Of a stretch of DNA of 64,000 bases, positions 7,747 to 16,074 are shown piece after piece. The position numbers and the translations under genes were made by a program. The DNA is from UBA7359 sp963976795 (GTDB taxonomy: Bacteria; Pseudomonadota; Gammaproteobacteria; Eutrophobiales; Eutrophobiaceae). Location: positions 62,001 to 126,000 of the forward strand of contig CAXBLT010000005.1 in NCBI GenBank assembly GCA_963976795.1, written 5' to 3'. Position 1 is the stretch's first letter; every line of letters begins with the position of its first letter. A model generated the notes under the pieces. The model made no database searches. It saw nothing but the letters and a program-made list of their open reading frames with translations, and was not told the DNA's origin.

Positions 7747-8655
7747 ATGGCGGGACACGGCGATACGACTAAAGCAATCTTATATGCTTTTCTGGCCAAT
7801 CTGGGATTAGCCATAGCCAAAACGGGAGCTGCGCTCTATACAGGTTCTGGCAGTATGATGGCCGAGGCGGTTCATTCCTTTGCTGATTGTAGTAATCAGA
7901 TCCTTCTATTCCTTGGTTTGAAACAATCACAAAAGCCGGCCGATGAGAAACACCCGCTGGGTTACGGAAAGATCACCTATTTCTGGAGTTTTATTGTTGC
8001 CATTATGTTATTCAGCATGGGTGGTCTCTATTCCATTTATGAAGGCTGGCATAAATTACATGAACCCGGGGAATTAAACCAAATATGGATTGCCTTGCTA
8101 GTACTTACCTTTGGTATCTTTCTCGAATCATCTGCACTTATGGGTGCACTGAGAGTGGTCAAAAAGATAAGACGAGAAAAACCTTTTATGCAATGGTTAA
8201 AAAATACGCGCAGTGCTGAGTTAGTAGTCATTATTGGCGAAGATTCGGCAGCGACACTTGGTTTAATCGTTGCTTTTATATTTGTTTCCATCGCTGCTGT
8301 AACCGGTAACCCCATGTATGATGCAATAGGATCAATTTGTATAGGAATAATATTAATCTTCATTTCAATCTTTATAGGCTGGCGTATTCAGTCCTTGATA
8401 ATTGGGCGTTCCGCGGAACCAGAATTACGCGAGCTCATCGATAACATTATTGAAAAAGATGATGCCATCGAAACATTATTAAACTCGATCACTATGCACC
8501 TTGGACCAGAGGTTATGTTGGCAGCAAAGATTAAAATGAAGACGGGTCTCAGTATTGAAGAAGCCGTCAAACAAATTAATGAGTTGGAAGTTGAAATTCA
8601 GAGACAGGTGCCAAGCGTTAAATGGTGTTTTATTGAACCGGATATTAAAGAGTGA
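7747..8655 (+). CDS. Cation diffusion facilitator transporter, ZnT9-like subgroup
   Basis: 302 residues from the ATG at 7747, which follows GCGAGAG; an upstream in-frame ATG at 7714 would add 11 residues with no support. Six membrane helices and a short C-terminal cytoplasmic domain of CDF type are seen. Helix 2 carries MMAEAVHSFADCSNQ, and the loop has HPLGYGKITYFWSF. Helix 5 has GEDSAATLGL where classical zinc CDFs have HxxxD. This pattern is that of the SLC30A9/ZnT9-like branch, whose metal-binding residues differ from zinc exporters such as YiiP. The transported ion is therefore uncertain. The last 11 bases overlap the convergent haemoglobin gene. Confidence 0.88.
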   Translation: MAGHGDTTKAILYAFLANLGLAIAKTGAALYTGSGSMMAEAVHSFADCSNQILLFLGLKQSQKPADEKHPLGYGKITYFWSFIVAIMLFSMGGLYSIYEGWHKLHEPGELNQIWIALLVLTFGIFLESSALMGALRVVKKIRREKPFMQWLKNTRSAELVVIIGEDSAATLGLIVAFIFVSIAAVTGNPMYDAIGSICIGIILIFISIFIGWRIQSLIIGRSAEPELRELIDNIIEKDDAIETLLNSITMHLGPEVMLAAKIKMKTGLSIEEAVKQINELEVEIQRQVPSVKWCFIEPDIKE

Positions 8656-9061
8656 CGTCTTTATTCATCATATGATCCGCCGTCTGGGTAAATGACGACA
8701 TCAATTGTTCTTTAAACATAGTTTCGACGCTCAATTCATCCAGCGCTTTGCGCATACACATCAACCATTGATCACGCTCGTCGGTGCCAATCGGAAACGG
8801 TAGATGTCTGGCACGTAATCGCGGATGACCAAAAGCGGCTATATAACGGTCAGGCCCACCCATCCAGCCACTCAAAAACATATAAAATTTTTCCCGCGAA
8901 CTGCTTAAATTTTTCGGATGTAGATCACGAATTAACTTTGCCTCGGGCATAGTGTCCATATTGTCATAGAACAATTTAACGAGTTGCTTCAATCCTTCAT
9001 CACCACCAATTTTTTCAAAAGGAATAGGCGGTTCGAACGATTTCTTTTCATCATTATTCAC
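8645..9061 (-). CDS. Group II truncated haemoglobin
   Basis: 138 residues, the usual size for the trHbO group. Visible hallmarks are the FYDNMDTMPEAK segment after the B helix, KFYMFLSGWMGGP, and the proximal histidine region GHPRLRARHLPFPIG. The G8 tryptophan is in ERDQWLMCM, which together with the distal residues defines group II. Such proteins bind O2, NO or other diatomic ligands with high affinity and are often linked to NO or oxidative stress handling. The gene overlaps the L,D-transpeptidase gene by 8 bases (its start lies within that gene's downstream end on the same strand), so the two are co-transcribed. Confidence 0.92.
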   Translation of the reverse strand: MNNDEKKSFEPPIPFEKIGGDEGLKQLVKLFYDNMDTMPEAKLIRDLHPKNLSSSREKFYMFLSGWMGGPDRYIAAFGHPRLRARHLPFPIGTDERDQWLMCMRKALDELSVETMFKEQLMSSFTQTADHMMNKDVTL

Positions 9062-9542
9062 AAATGAACACCTCTATGCCAGTGTCTATCAAATCAAATA
9101 GTTCTATAACATCTGCATTTCTCATTCGAACGCAACCTCGTGATCCCGGCTGCCCCATTACAACATCATCAGGTGTGCCATGGATGTAGATATATCGGTC
9201 ATGACTATCTAAGTTCGTGCCTTCGAATTGACCTTTGTTTCTTCCTTCTTCCATTCCACTCAACCAGAGTATGCGTGTCAGTATCCAGTCACGTTCAGGA
9301 TAAAGTTCTCGTAACGCCGGTTCATAGATCTCACCCGTTGCTATCCTGCCGACAAACACTGTGTTCTGTTCACAGCCCTCACCTATTTTTTCAGTGATGA
9401 TATGTTTTCCACGCGGCGTACATTCACTATCCATTTCTTCTCCAACACCATTTTTTGCGGTTGAGATAGAATATTGTTTGATCTGATTGTTTTCATCGAA
9501 TAATGATAATGTTTGGTCTGATATTGATATATGAATATGCAT
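9054..9542 (-). CDS. L,D-transpeptidase (YkuD domain) without signal peptide
   Basis: 162 residues consisting almost only of a YkuD catalytic domain. The catalytic motif HGTPDDVVMGQPGSRGCVRM (residues about 124-143) contains the conserved His, Ser-Arg-Gly and the active Cys. YkuD enzymes form 3-3 or lipoprotein cross-links in peptidoglycan, normally in the periplasm. Here the protein begins directly with the domain (MHIHISISDQTLSLF) and has no hydrophobic export signal, no LysM and no other module, so either it is exported by an unknown route or it acts in the cytoplasm, for example on recycled muropeptides. It is coupled to the haemoglobin gene by an 8-base overlap. Confidence 0.9.
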   Translation of the reverse strand: MHIHISISDQTLSLFDENNQIKQYSISTAKNGVGEEMDSECTPRGKHIITEKIGEGCEQNTVFVGRIATGEIYEPALRELYPERDWILTRILWLSGMEEGRNKGQFEGTNLDSHDRYIYIHGTPDDVVMGQPGSRGCVRMRNADVIELFDLIDTGIEVFICE

Positions 9543-9549
9543 GCTTAAT

Positions 9550-11034
9550 TTAATTATTTACTTTTGTCGTATTTACTAATGAATCGAAATTACCATCCGT
9601 GCTCAATACATAGCCTTGCACATTCTTTCGAATCGCCAACACATTGTCCTCATACCATAATGGAATAGCAGGTAATGCATCAAATAAAATTTGTTGTAAT
9701 TCTCTATAGTGCGCCGCCTGCTTTTCTATCGATGGTTCTAATTCAGCAGTTTCAATGATGGAGTCAACCTGTGCATCAATAAACCTACCTCGATTTGCCC
9801 CGTTCGGCGGTATTGATTCACTATGGAAGGCATACCTGAATATATCAGGCATCTTTAAGCCAACCCAAGCCAGACTATACATTTGAAAGCGACCATCCTT
9901 AATATCACCATATAAGGTGCCCCAATCATAGCTGCGAATATCTACTTTAATCCCCACAGTCTTTAGTTGTTCTTGAATAATAGTTGCCAACCGTAAACTG
10001 TCAGGCTTGCTTGTCGTTTTATACGTTAGCTTGAGTCGGTTTATACCATCAAAGCCTGCTTGAGTTAATAAACTCCGCGATTCTTGCGGGTCATATTTAA
10101 CGCCTGCTAAATCAGGCCGTCCCGCCCAATGCCCAGCGGGTAGTATTGCACCGGCTTTTCTCGCAGCTCCCCCCTTAACATATTTGATAATTGCATCACG
10201 GTCGATCGCATGAGCAATTGCCTTTCTGACTAACCTGTTTCCTGTCTCGACATCCTCAAGATTAAAACCTATGTAGGCAAACGTATCTCCCCTTTTCTTC
10301 TTAATGACTACAGATTCTTTTTCATCCAGCCATTTGATAATCTCTGGTGGTAAATCGTCCTGTACTAAATCAATTTCTCCACGCAATAACTTTAGTACTC
10401 TGACAGTGGCATCTTTTAAGGTGATAAATTCGATTACTTGATTATCCTTAATACGGCTTAATTTTAATCTTGACTCATCTTTCCTTTCAAGGAACTGCAT
10501 TGGACCACTGCCTACTGGTTTTTGATTAAAATCGTGCTTAGCTAAAATTAATTTTTCTGGAAGAATGCCTATCACCAATCTGCCAGGAAAAAGTGGATCG
10601 GCTTGCGTCAATTTGAAATCAATAGTGTCATCGTCAATTATTTCTATTGCTTCAATCATCTCTATTGAACCCTTATGTGGAGAGATGTTTTTCGGATTCA
10701 GTACAAACTCATAAGTGGCTTTGACATCTGTTGCTGTTAAACGTGTGCCATCATGAAACACTCTATTTTTATTTTTTAACGTGAAACGATAGTGATTTAA
10801 AGACAATTGTTCCCAACCCGCCAAGTCCGGCACCGCTTTAAATTGCTCGTCGAAATCGACCAGACTTTTATAGATTAAACGTGTAACGCGATAAGAAATA
10901 GCATCGGTTGCAAAACGCGGGTCTAGTGTAACCGGAGCAGTATTTATACCAAAAGCAATGCTATTTCTCTCTGTCTCGGCGCAGCCCGTTAATACAAGTG
11001 ACAAACAACACAATGATAGTGCCTTTAAAATCAT
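9550..11034 (-). CDS. ABC transporter substrate-binding lipoprotein, family 5 (peptide type)
   Basis: 494 residues. The N-terminus MILKALSLCCLSLVLTGC is a lipoprotein signal with lipobox LTGC, Cys at about 18, so the protein is anchored in a membrane. The remainder is a family-5 solute-binding protein (DppA/OppA/NikA type), seen in ITTAPVTLDPRFATD-like opening, FHDGTRLTATDVKATYEFVLNP and the closing segment AIPLWYEDNVLAI. It binds peptides, nickel or similar solutes. Its ATG overlaps the rlmD stop (ATGA), so it is coupled to a tRNA/rRNA-modification gene rather than to a transporter. The orphan permeases at 1280-3009 are the obvious partners on the same strand. Confidence 0.9.
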   Translation of the reverse strand: MILKALSLCCLSLVLTGCAETERNSIAFGINTAPVTLDPRFATDAISYRVTRLIYKSLVDFDEQFKAVPDLAGWEQLSLNHYRFTLKNKNRVFHDGTRLTATDVKATYEFVLNPKNISPHKGSIEMIEAIEIIDDDTIDFKLTQADPLFPGRLVIGILPEKLILAKHDFNQKPVGSGPMQFLERKDESRLKLSRIKDNQVIEFITLKDATVRVLKLLRGEIDLVQDDLPPEIIKWLDEKESVVIKKKRGDTFAYIGFNLEDVETGNRLVRKAIAHAIDRDAIIKYVKGGAARKAGAILPAGHWAGRPDLAGVKYDPQESRSLLTQAGFDGINRLKLTYKTTSKPDSLRLATIIQEQLKTVGIKVDIRSYDWGTLYGDIKDGRFQMYSLAWVGLKMPDIFRYAFHSESIPPNGANRGRFIDAQVDSIIETAELEPSIEKQAAHYRELQQILFDALPAIPLWYEDNVLAIRKNVQGYVLSTDGNFDSLVNTTKVNN

Positions 11035-12362
11035 CCTCTCTCAAAGACAGCTATCGATTCGACATGCGTTGTATGCGGGAACATATCCATTACTCCAGCC
11101 TTTGTGAGCTTGAATCCTTTTTCATTAACCAGAATACCGGCATCTCTTGCTAAGGTTGCGGGATTGCAAGAGACATAAACTATACGTTTTACATTCTTTG
11201 TGTTGAGCGCATCGATAATCTCTTTCGCACCCGTACGCGCCGGGTCTAATAAGATCTTATCGTAGCTCCCTTTCATAAACTCATTGGATCTATCCAGTTC
11301 GGCAAGATCTGCAGTAAAGAACGCTACATTATCAATTTGATTTATCGTCGCATTATTCTTCGCTCGTTCGACCAAGCCTTGATCGCCTTCAATGCCGACA
11401 ACAGTTTTAGCCTTGCGTGCGATAGGTAATGTAAAATTGCCGACACCACAAAACAAATCAAGAATGTTTTCATCCGTATTTGGCTCAAGCAGCTCTATTG
11501 TCAAATTGAGCATCTTTTTATTTATCTCAACATTGATCTGCGTGAAATCAACAGGCTTAAAGTAGATCGTTATATCGTGATCATCCAGCTTATAAAATAG
11601 CGTTTCCTCATCATTTTTCTTCAATCGATGCACACTGTCATAACCACCCGGTTGCAAGAACAGTTTCAATTGATGCTCATCTTCAAAGGCATTTAATTTG
11701 GTAATATCTTCATCGGTAAAATCTGACAAATGCCTTAGCACCAAGGCAGTACCATTGTCACTCACCGCTGCTTCGATCTGAGGTATCTGGTTATAATTAC
11801 TCAAACTCTCAACCAATTGCTGTAAAGCAGTAAATTTCAGACCTACATTGGGATGCAATACCTTGCACTCCATTATGTCTGCAACATATGGACTGCGTTT
11901 TTCTCTAAAGCCAACCAGTACTTTTTCTTTTTTAATAACATGCTTAACCGCAAGCCGTGCCTTATGCCGGTAGCCAAAACTGGGGCCTTCCAATGGCGGC
12001 AAGATAGATTCTGGTTCGACATTACCAAGATGCATGAACTGCTCCAGCAATACACTTTGTTTATGCGCTAACTGTGCATCTGGTTTCATATGTTGCAGAC
12101 TACAGCCACCACAGTACCCAAAGAATTGGCACTCAGGTTCTATACGTTGCTCATTAGCTGTGATGATATTCTCAGCCACGCCTTGATCGAATTTGGCACG
12201 TTTACTAACGTACTTGAATTCTACTTGTTCACCCGGAAGTGCGTTTTCTATGAAAACAGTCTTGCCTTCGATATGCGCAATGCCGCGTCCTTCATGCGAT
12301 AACAATTCAATATCTGCTTTGAATAACCCTTCCGGGATTTTATTACGACGGCGTTTACTCAT
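11031..12362 (-). CDS. rlmD: 23S rRNA (uracil(1939)-C(5))-methyltransferase RlmD
   Basis: 443 residues, close to E. coli RlmD (433). An N-terminal TRAM domain (about 14-70) is followed by the iron-sulfur cysteines CQFFGYCGGC (about 98-107), with the fourth Cys in MECKVLHP near 170. The C-terminal SAM-dependent methyltransferase domain has NILDLFCGVGNFTLP near 300 and the catalytic Cys region VYVSCNPATLARD near 400. It methylates U1939 of 23S rRNA. The peptide-binding lipoprotein gene follows with a 4-base overlap. Confidence 0.96.
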   Translation of the reverse strand: MSKRRRNKIPEGLFKADIELLSHEGRGIAHIEGKTVFIENALPGEQVEFKYVSKRAKFDQGVAENIITANEQRIEPECQFFGYCGGCSLQHMKPDAQLAHKQSVLLEQFMHLGNVEPESILPPLEGPSFGYRHKARLAVKHVIKKEKVLVGFREKRSPYVADIMECKVLHPNVGLKFTALQQLVESLSNYNQIPQIEAAVSDNGTALVLRHLSDFTDEDITKLNAFEDEHQLKLFLQPGGYDSVHRLKKNDEETLFYKLDDHDITIYFKPVDFTQINVEINKKMLNLTIELLEPNTDENILDLFCGVGNFTLPIARKAKTVVGIEGDQGLVERAKNNATINQIDNVAFFTADLAELDRSNEFMKGSYDKILLDPARTGAKEIIDALNTKNVKRIVYVSCNPATLARDAGILVNEKGFKLTKAGVMDMFPHTTHVESIAVFERG

Positions 12363-12387
12363 TTGTGCTGAAATTACTTATTAGGGA

Positions 12388-13164
12388 TTAGCCCTGCCAG
12401 GCTTCGAGAAATTCTTTTAGATGTGGTTTGGATTCATTGTTCAACATGTCACGTACTTGCTGGCACTCATTTTCATAAGCAGTTTCAGTTAAGCGTCCAC
12501 GGATTAATTCATAACGTAGATAGACCAGATAGGTATTTAAGACATCTGTCTCACAATAGTTTCGGATTTCTTCTATACCGCCATTTACATAACAATCCCA
12601 AACTTTATCACCACTCATCCCCATCTTACCGGGGAAGCCAAGCAAGGTTGCAATCTGATCTAGTGGCGCCTTTGCAATTGGAGAATATCCAGAGACGACA
12701 TCCATCAGGTCAGTATGCCGACTATGAAAACGGGAAAGATAGTTATTCCATTTAAAACTCTGATCGTCTTCGCCATTTTCCCAATAACGTTGTGCTACGA
12801 CACCGTGTAGCAGAGAACGATAATGTAAGACCGGCAAATCGAAACCACTACCGTTCCAGGAAACAATGGTTGGTGTATAACGTTCGATGCCTTCAAAAAA
12901 TCGTTGAATGATTTCTTTCTCATCAGCATCTACATCACCCAATGACCAAACGCTGAGTTTATCGTTTGTTTTTAATACCAATGAGATAGCAACGATCTTA
13001 TGTAAGTAATGCCGTAGAAAGTCAGACTTGCCATCGGTCTCTTGCCGACGATGACTAAACATCAGCTCAGCCGCATCTTCTGCCTTAAGTCCTTCCAGAT
13101 TATACAACTTCTTACCTGACTCAATGTCCGGCACGGTTTCAATATCAAATACGAGTATGTTCAT
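12388..13164 (-). CDS. Predicted DEDD-type 3'-5' exonuclease (PolB-like exonuclease)
   Basis: 258 residues, a ribonuclease-H-fold exonuclease of the family resembling the proofreading domain of family-B DNA polymerases. The four acidic sites are visible: FDIETVPD (residues 5-12), SWNGSGFDLPVLHYR (near 100), HTDLMDV (near 150) and YCETDVLNTYLVY (near 205), the last giving a DEDDy pattern. There is no polymerase domain. Substrate (DNA or RNA) is not known. It lies upstream of rlmD in the same orientation with a 25-base gap. Confidence 0.88.
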   Translation of the reverse strand: MNILVFDIETVPDIESGKKLYNLEGLKAEDAAELMFSHRRQETDGKSDFLRHYLHKIVAISLVLKTNDKLSVWSLGDVDADEKEIIQRFFEGIERYTPTIVSWNGSGFDLPVLHYRSLLHGVVAQRYWENGEDDQSFKWNNYLSRFHSRHTDLMDVVSGYSPIAKAPLDQIATLLGFPGKMGMSGDKVWDCYVNGGIEEIRNYCETDVLNTYLVYLRYELIRGRLTETAYENECQQVRDMLNNESKPHLKEFLEAWQG

Positions 13165-13194
13165 TGTTTATTCAGAGCAAAATAACTATAAGAA

Positions 13195-13707
13195 TTAGTG
13201 TTTAATGATATAAATTATGACACCAATTAATGTAAAAAGAACACTAAAACCTATAAGAAAAGTGTTTAAGGGTATGATTTCTTCTAAATAAGCTTTTTCA
13301 GATTTTACTGGATGTACATATGCTGTAACTATAGAACCTTCCGTATATTTATTTTGAAATGTTTCTGCATGATATTTTATAGACGAAGAATACGATTTTG
13401 TAGTTATAAACAATTTCGTACTAATATATTTTTCACCATTTATCTCATATTGATATTCAATAACAGGTTTATACAGCAAAGAAGATCTTCCACTAGTCGT
13501 TAAATAATATTCATGAACATAGGACTTTAATATTTTAGCCCCAACTGGCAGATACTTTTTCCCAAATTTTAATTTTATGTAAGGCGCTAAATATAGATAG
13601 AAAAATAAAAGTCCAGCCCCAAAAAACATGAATGGAGCCATCAATTCAAAAATAGATAAAGAATCATCAATAGATTGAAATATTGACATCATGCCATCTT
13701 TAGTCAT
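13195..13707 (-). CDS. DUF3592 domain membrane protein
   Basis: 170 residues. A membrane helix at about 21-42, a soluble segment of beta character (KPVIEYQYEINGEKYISTKLF...YTEGSIVTAYVHPVKSEKAYLE) and a C-terminal helix at about 147-168 give the two-helix architecture of DUF3592 proteins; the VxxYxxPxxPxxAYLE pattern is diagnostic. Function is unknown. The start is uncertain: ATGs at codons 1, 6 and 7 are all possible and none has a strong ribosome-binding site. The gene is AT-rich relative to its neighbours, which suggests an accessory origin. Confidence 0.8.
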   Translation of the reverse strand: MTKDGMMSIFQSIDDSLSIFELMAPFMFFGAGLLFFYLYLAPYIKLKFGKKYLPVGAKILKSYVHEYYLTTSGRSSLLYKPVIEYQYEINGEKYISTKLFITTKSYSSSIKYHAETFQNKYTEGSIVTAYVHPVKSEKAYLEEIIPLNTFLIGFSVLFTLIGVIIYIIKH

Positions 13708-13860
13708 AGAAATTAGATCCCTTTCTCTGATAATTTCCCTAGAAAACTTTACATAATGTCACGTGTGAAGGTTCATCTAGGCAAAAACAAACTAATAAGA
13801 GGAGTGTACATGAGTATTATTAGTTTGTTATTACCAAAAGTAAGCGCTTTAGGCGACAAA

Positions 13861-13944
13861 GAGAGCCGAGTGCGACCGACACGGATGTCGGAAGTGCAAA
13901 TTTTGTCAGGAACAAAAATTTGCCAGTAGTCGTGCATAGCTCTC
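13861..13944. repeat. REP-like nested stem-loop element after cysM
   Basis: Four nested or adjacent stems occur in 84 bases: an outer pair GAGAGC (13861-13866) with GCTCTC (13939-13944); an inner CGAC/GTCG pair; hairpin CCGACA-CGGA-TGTCGG (13876-13891); and hairpin GCAAATTTTGT-CAGGA-ACAAAAATTTGC (13896-13923, one bulge). It begins immediately beyond the cysM stop codon. The CCGACA...TGTCGG arm resembles REP/BIME palindromes. It could act as terminator or mRNA end protector. The rest of the 13708-13944 gap holds nothing I can identify. Confidence 0.55.
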
Positions 13945-14859
13945 TCAAGCGGGAAATATATTAGTCGAAAGATAACGATCACCTCGATCACAAACAACAG
14001 AAACAATCACCGCATTCTCCACTTCATCCGATATTTGCAACGCGGCGGCCATGGCACCACCAGCAGAAATTCCCGCAAAGATACCTTCTTTCGCACCAAG
14101 TTCGCGGGTGGTTTCTTCTGCCAAATCTTGACCGATGTCGACAATACGATCGACGCGTGGTGGTTCGTAGATCTTTGGCAGGTATTGTTCTGGCCAACGA
14201 CGGATACCGGGTATCCTTGAACCTTCTTTAGGTTGTACGCCGACGATTTGTATGCCCGGGTTTTGTTCTTTTAGATATCGCGAGGTGCCCATGATAGTAC
14301 CGGTAGTACCCATGGAACTAACGAAGTGCGTTATCGTGCCATTAGTATCGCGCCAGATTTCCGGGCCGGTACCTTCATAGTGTGAACGCGGGTTATCCGG
14401 GTTAGAGAACTGATCGAGTATTCGTCCTTTGCCATCAGCTTCCATCTCGCGCGAGACATCGATTGCTTTTTCCATACTGCCTTCGGCCGGGGTTAATACA
14501 ATCTCGGCTCCAAATGCCTTCATCACTGCGCGGCGCTCAACGCTCATATTATCAGGCATGATAAGTATCATGCGATAACCACGAATTGCTGCTGCCATAG
14601 CCAAGGCAATGCCGGTATTACCACTGGTCGCTTCGATCAAGGTATCACCGGGTTTTATCTCACCACGTTCTTCGGCATGTTTGATCATGCTGAGTGCAGG
14701 TCGGTCTTTTACTGACCCTGCTGGATTATTACCTTCCATCTTACCCAGAATTACGTTACTGGTTTCACCCGGTAAACGTTGCAATTTAATCAGCGGGGTA
14801 TTTCCGACAAAAGATTCTAATGTCTGAAAATCAGGTAGTTTTTTCTGTTTGTTATCCAT
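13945..14859 (-). CDS. cysM: Cysteine synthase B (O-acetylserine sulfhydrylase B)
   Basis: 304 residues, PLP-dependent fold type II enzyme making cysteine from O-acetylserine and sulfide or thiosulfate. The PLP lysine is in AGSVKDRPA (about residue 51), the substrate loop is TSGNTG (about 80-85), and the phosphate-binding loop GTTGTIMG is near 184. Features that favour CysM over CysK are its length of about 300, NPAGSVKDRPALSMI and the RRWPEQYLPKIY segment. The gene lies 12 bases after rimI and ends at the nested stem-loop element, which may close the transcript from leuA through cysM. Confidence 0.95.
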   Translation of the reverse strand: MDNKQKKLPDFQTLESFVGNTPLIKLQRLPGETSNVILGKMEGNNPAGSVKDRPALSMIKHAEERGEIKPGDTLIEATSGNTGIALAMAAAIRGYRMILIMPDNMSVERRAVMKAFGAEIVLTPAEGSMEKAIDVSREMEADGKGRILDQFSNPDNPRSHYEGTGPEIWRDTNGTITHFVSSMGTTGTIMGTSRYLKEQNPGIQIVGVQPKEGSRIPGIRRWPEQYLPKIYEPPRVDRIVDIGQDLAEETTRELGAKEGIFAGISAGGAMAAALQISDEVENAVIVSVVCDRGDRYLSTNIFPA

Positions 14860-14871
14860 AAATAATTATTA

Positions 14872-15357
14872 TTAACTAAATTCATCGCCGCGTACGACTG
14901 TCCTCGCCAAAATTAAAGCATCCTCACGTCCCATCTTTGCCGGATAATAATTCCTGCGTACGCCAATTTCATCGAAGCCATGTTCGAGATACATTTTTAT
15001 CGCTGAGAAGTTTGATGGTCTAACTTCGAGAAAAGTCATATTGGCATTATGTTCTATTGCTAACTCTAATAAATGATTTAATAAGCGTTTACCTAATCCA
15101 TTGGATTGGTATTCTGGATGTATACACAAATTCAATAGATGTGATTCTCCCACGGCTACAGACATGATGCCATAACCCGTCATAATGCCATCGCGTTCTA
15201 TTACCCAACAACAATAACCGACATGCAAACAGTCCTTAAAGATCGTTGACGTCCAGGGGTAATCGTAGGATTGCTTTTCTATCTCCATGACAGACTCAAC
15301 ATCATCTTCCTGCATAAGCCTGATATTAATAACAGCTTCTTTTATAACCGCACTCAC
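14872..15357 (-). CDS. rimI: Ribosomal protein bS18-alanine N-acetyltransferase RimI
   Basis: 161 residues from a GTG that overlaps the stop codon of the upstream glycosylase gene (GTGA). The longer in-frame ATG at 15402 would overlap that gene by 49 bases and is less likely. A GNAT fold with acetyl-CoA loop HPEYQSNGLGKRLL (near residue 85) and the RimI-type tail FLEVRPSNFSAIKMYLEHGF...RRNYYPAKMGREDALILA is seen. It acetylates the N-terminal alanine of ribosomal protein S18. The residues SYDYPWT match the RimI substrate-site region. A CCAGG sits seven bases before the GTG. Confidence 0.92.
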   Translation of the reverse strand: MSAVIKEAVINIRLMQEDDVESVMEIEKQSYDYPWTSTIFKDCLHVGYCCWVIERDGIMTGYGIMSVAVGESHLLNLCIHPEYQSNGLGKRLLNHLLELAIEHNANMTFLEVRPSNFSAIKMYLEHGFDEIGVRRNYYPAKMGREDALILARTVVRGDEFS

Positions 15358-16070
15358 AATGTTGCCTGGTAGATACGCATCGCGAGTTTTAGATCTTCCC
15401 ATACCTTGCGTTTCTCTCGCGGTGAACGCAGAAGATACGCCGGATGATAAGTGACAACGACAGGCAACTCACTGTCAGGATATTGATATTGATTGCCACG
15501 CATCTTACCAATCGGTGTATCCAGTTTTAATAAATTCTGTGCTGCGATTCGTCCGACCGCCAGAATAATCTTTGGTTTTATTAACGCTATCTGTTGGCGC
15601 AAATAAGACTCACAGGCTGCAACTTCATCTGCCTGTGGATCACGGTTATTTGGTGGTCGACATTTTAATATATTGGCAATAAAAACTTGCTCTCGAGGCA
15701 ATCCCATTGCCAAGAGCATAGAGTTTAATAATTTACCAGCACGACCCACAAATGGTTCGCCTTGTTTATCTTCATCCGCACCCGGCGCTTCGCCGATCAC
15801 TAACCAGTCCGCATTAGGGTTGCCTACACCGAACACCGTTTGTGTACGTGATTCATGTAGGCTGCATTGCTGACAAACGGCAACTTGCTTTGCCAAACTA
15901 TCTAGCTCAGCCGGAAACACGACGTTCACCTTATTAGACTCTGGTGCTACATTTTTTTTATTGGCTACACTCTCTTCAACAACACCCTCATCAACAGCGA
16001 CAGGGGTATTTTTGTCTAACCAGACATCAACCCCCATCTCCTTTAGGTATTGTCGTTGATACGATTGCAT
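15354..16070 (-). CDS. Uracil-DNA glycosylase, family 4 (iron-sulfur)
   Basis: 238 residues. After a variable N-terminal 70 residues comes the family-4 UDG domain: the Fe-S cysteines CQQCSL, then GEAPGADEDKQGEPFVGRAGKLL (uracil-binding/catalytic motif with GEAPG), further cysteines in KCRPPNNRDP and ACESYL, and the C-terminal motif HPAYLLRSP. It removes uracil from DNA in base excision repair. The N-terminal extension (SYQRQYLKEMGVDVWL) is typical of gammaproteobacterial members that resemble the DnaE-linked form. The gene starts 4 bases after leuA and is coupled to rimI by a 4-base overlap. Confidence 0.92.
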   Translation of the reverse strand: MQSYQRQYLKEMGVDVWLDKNTPVAVDEGVVEESVANKKNVAPESNKVNVVFPAELDSLAKQVAVCQQCSLHESRTQTVFGVGNPNADWLVIGEAPGADEDKQGEPFVGRAGKLLNSMLLAMGLPREQVFIANILKCRPPNNRDPQADEVAACESYLRQQIALIKPKIILAVGRIAAQNLLKLDTPIGKMRGNQYQYPDSELPVVVTYHPAYLLRSPREKRKVWEDLKLAMRIYQATL

Positions 16071-16074
16071 TTAT

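Noticed and set aside
13773..14006. 77-residue minus-strand frame overlapping the end of cysM and the stem-loop element
   Set aside because: It overlaps cysM in another frame and has no homology; a shadow frame.
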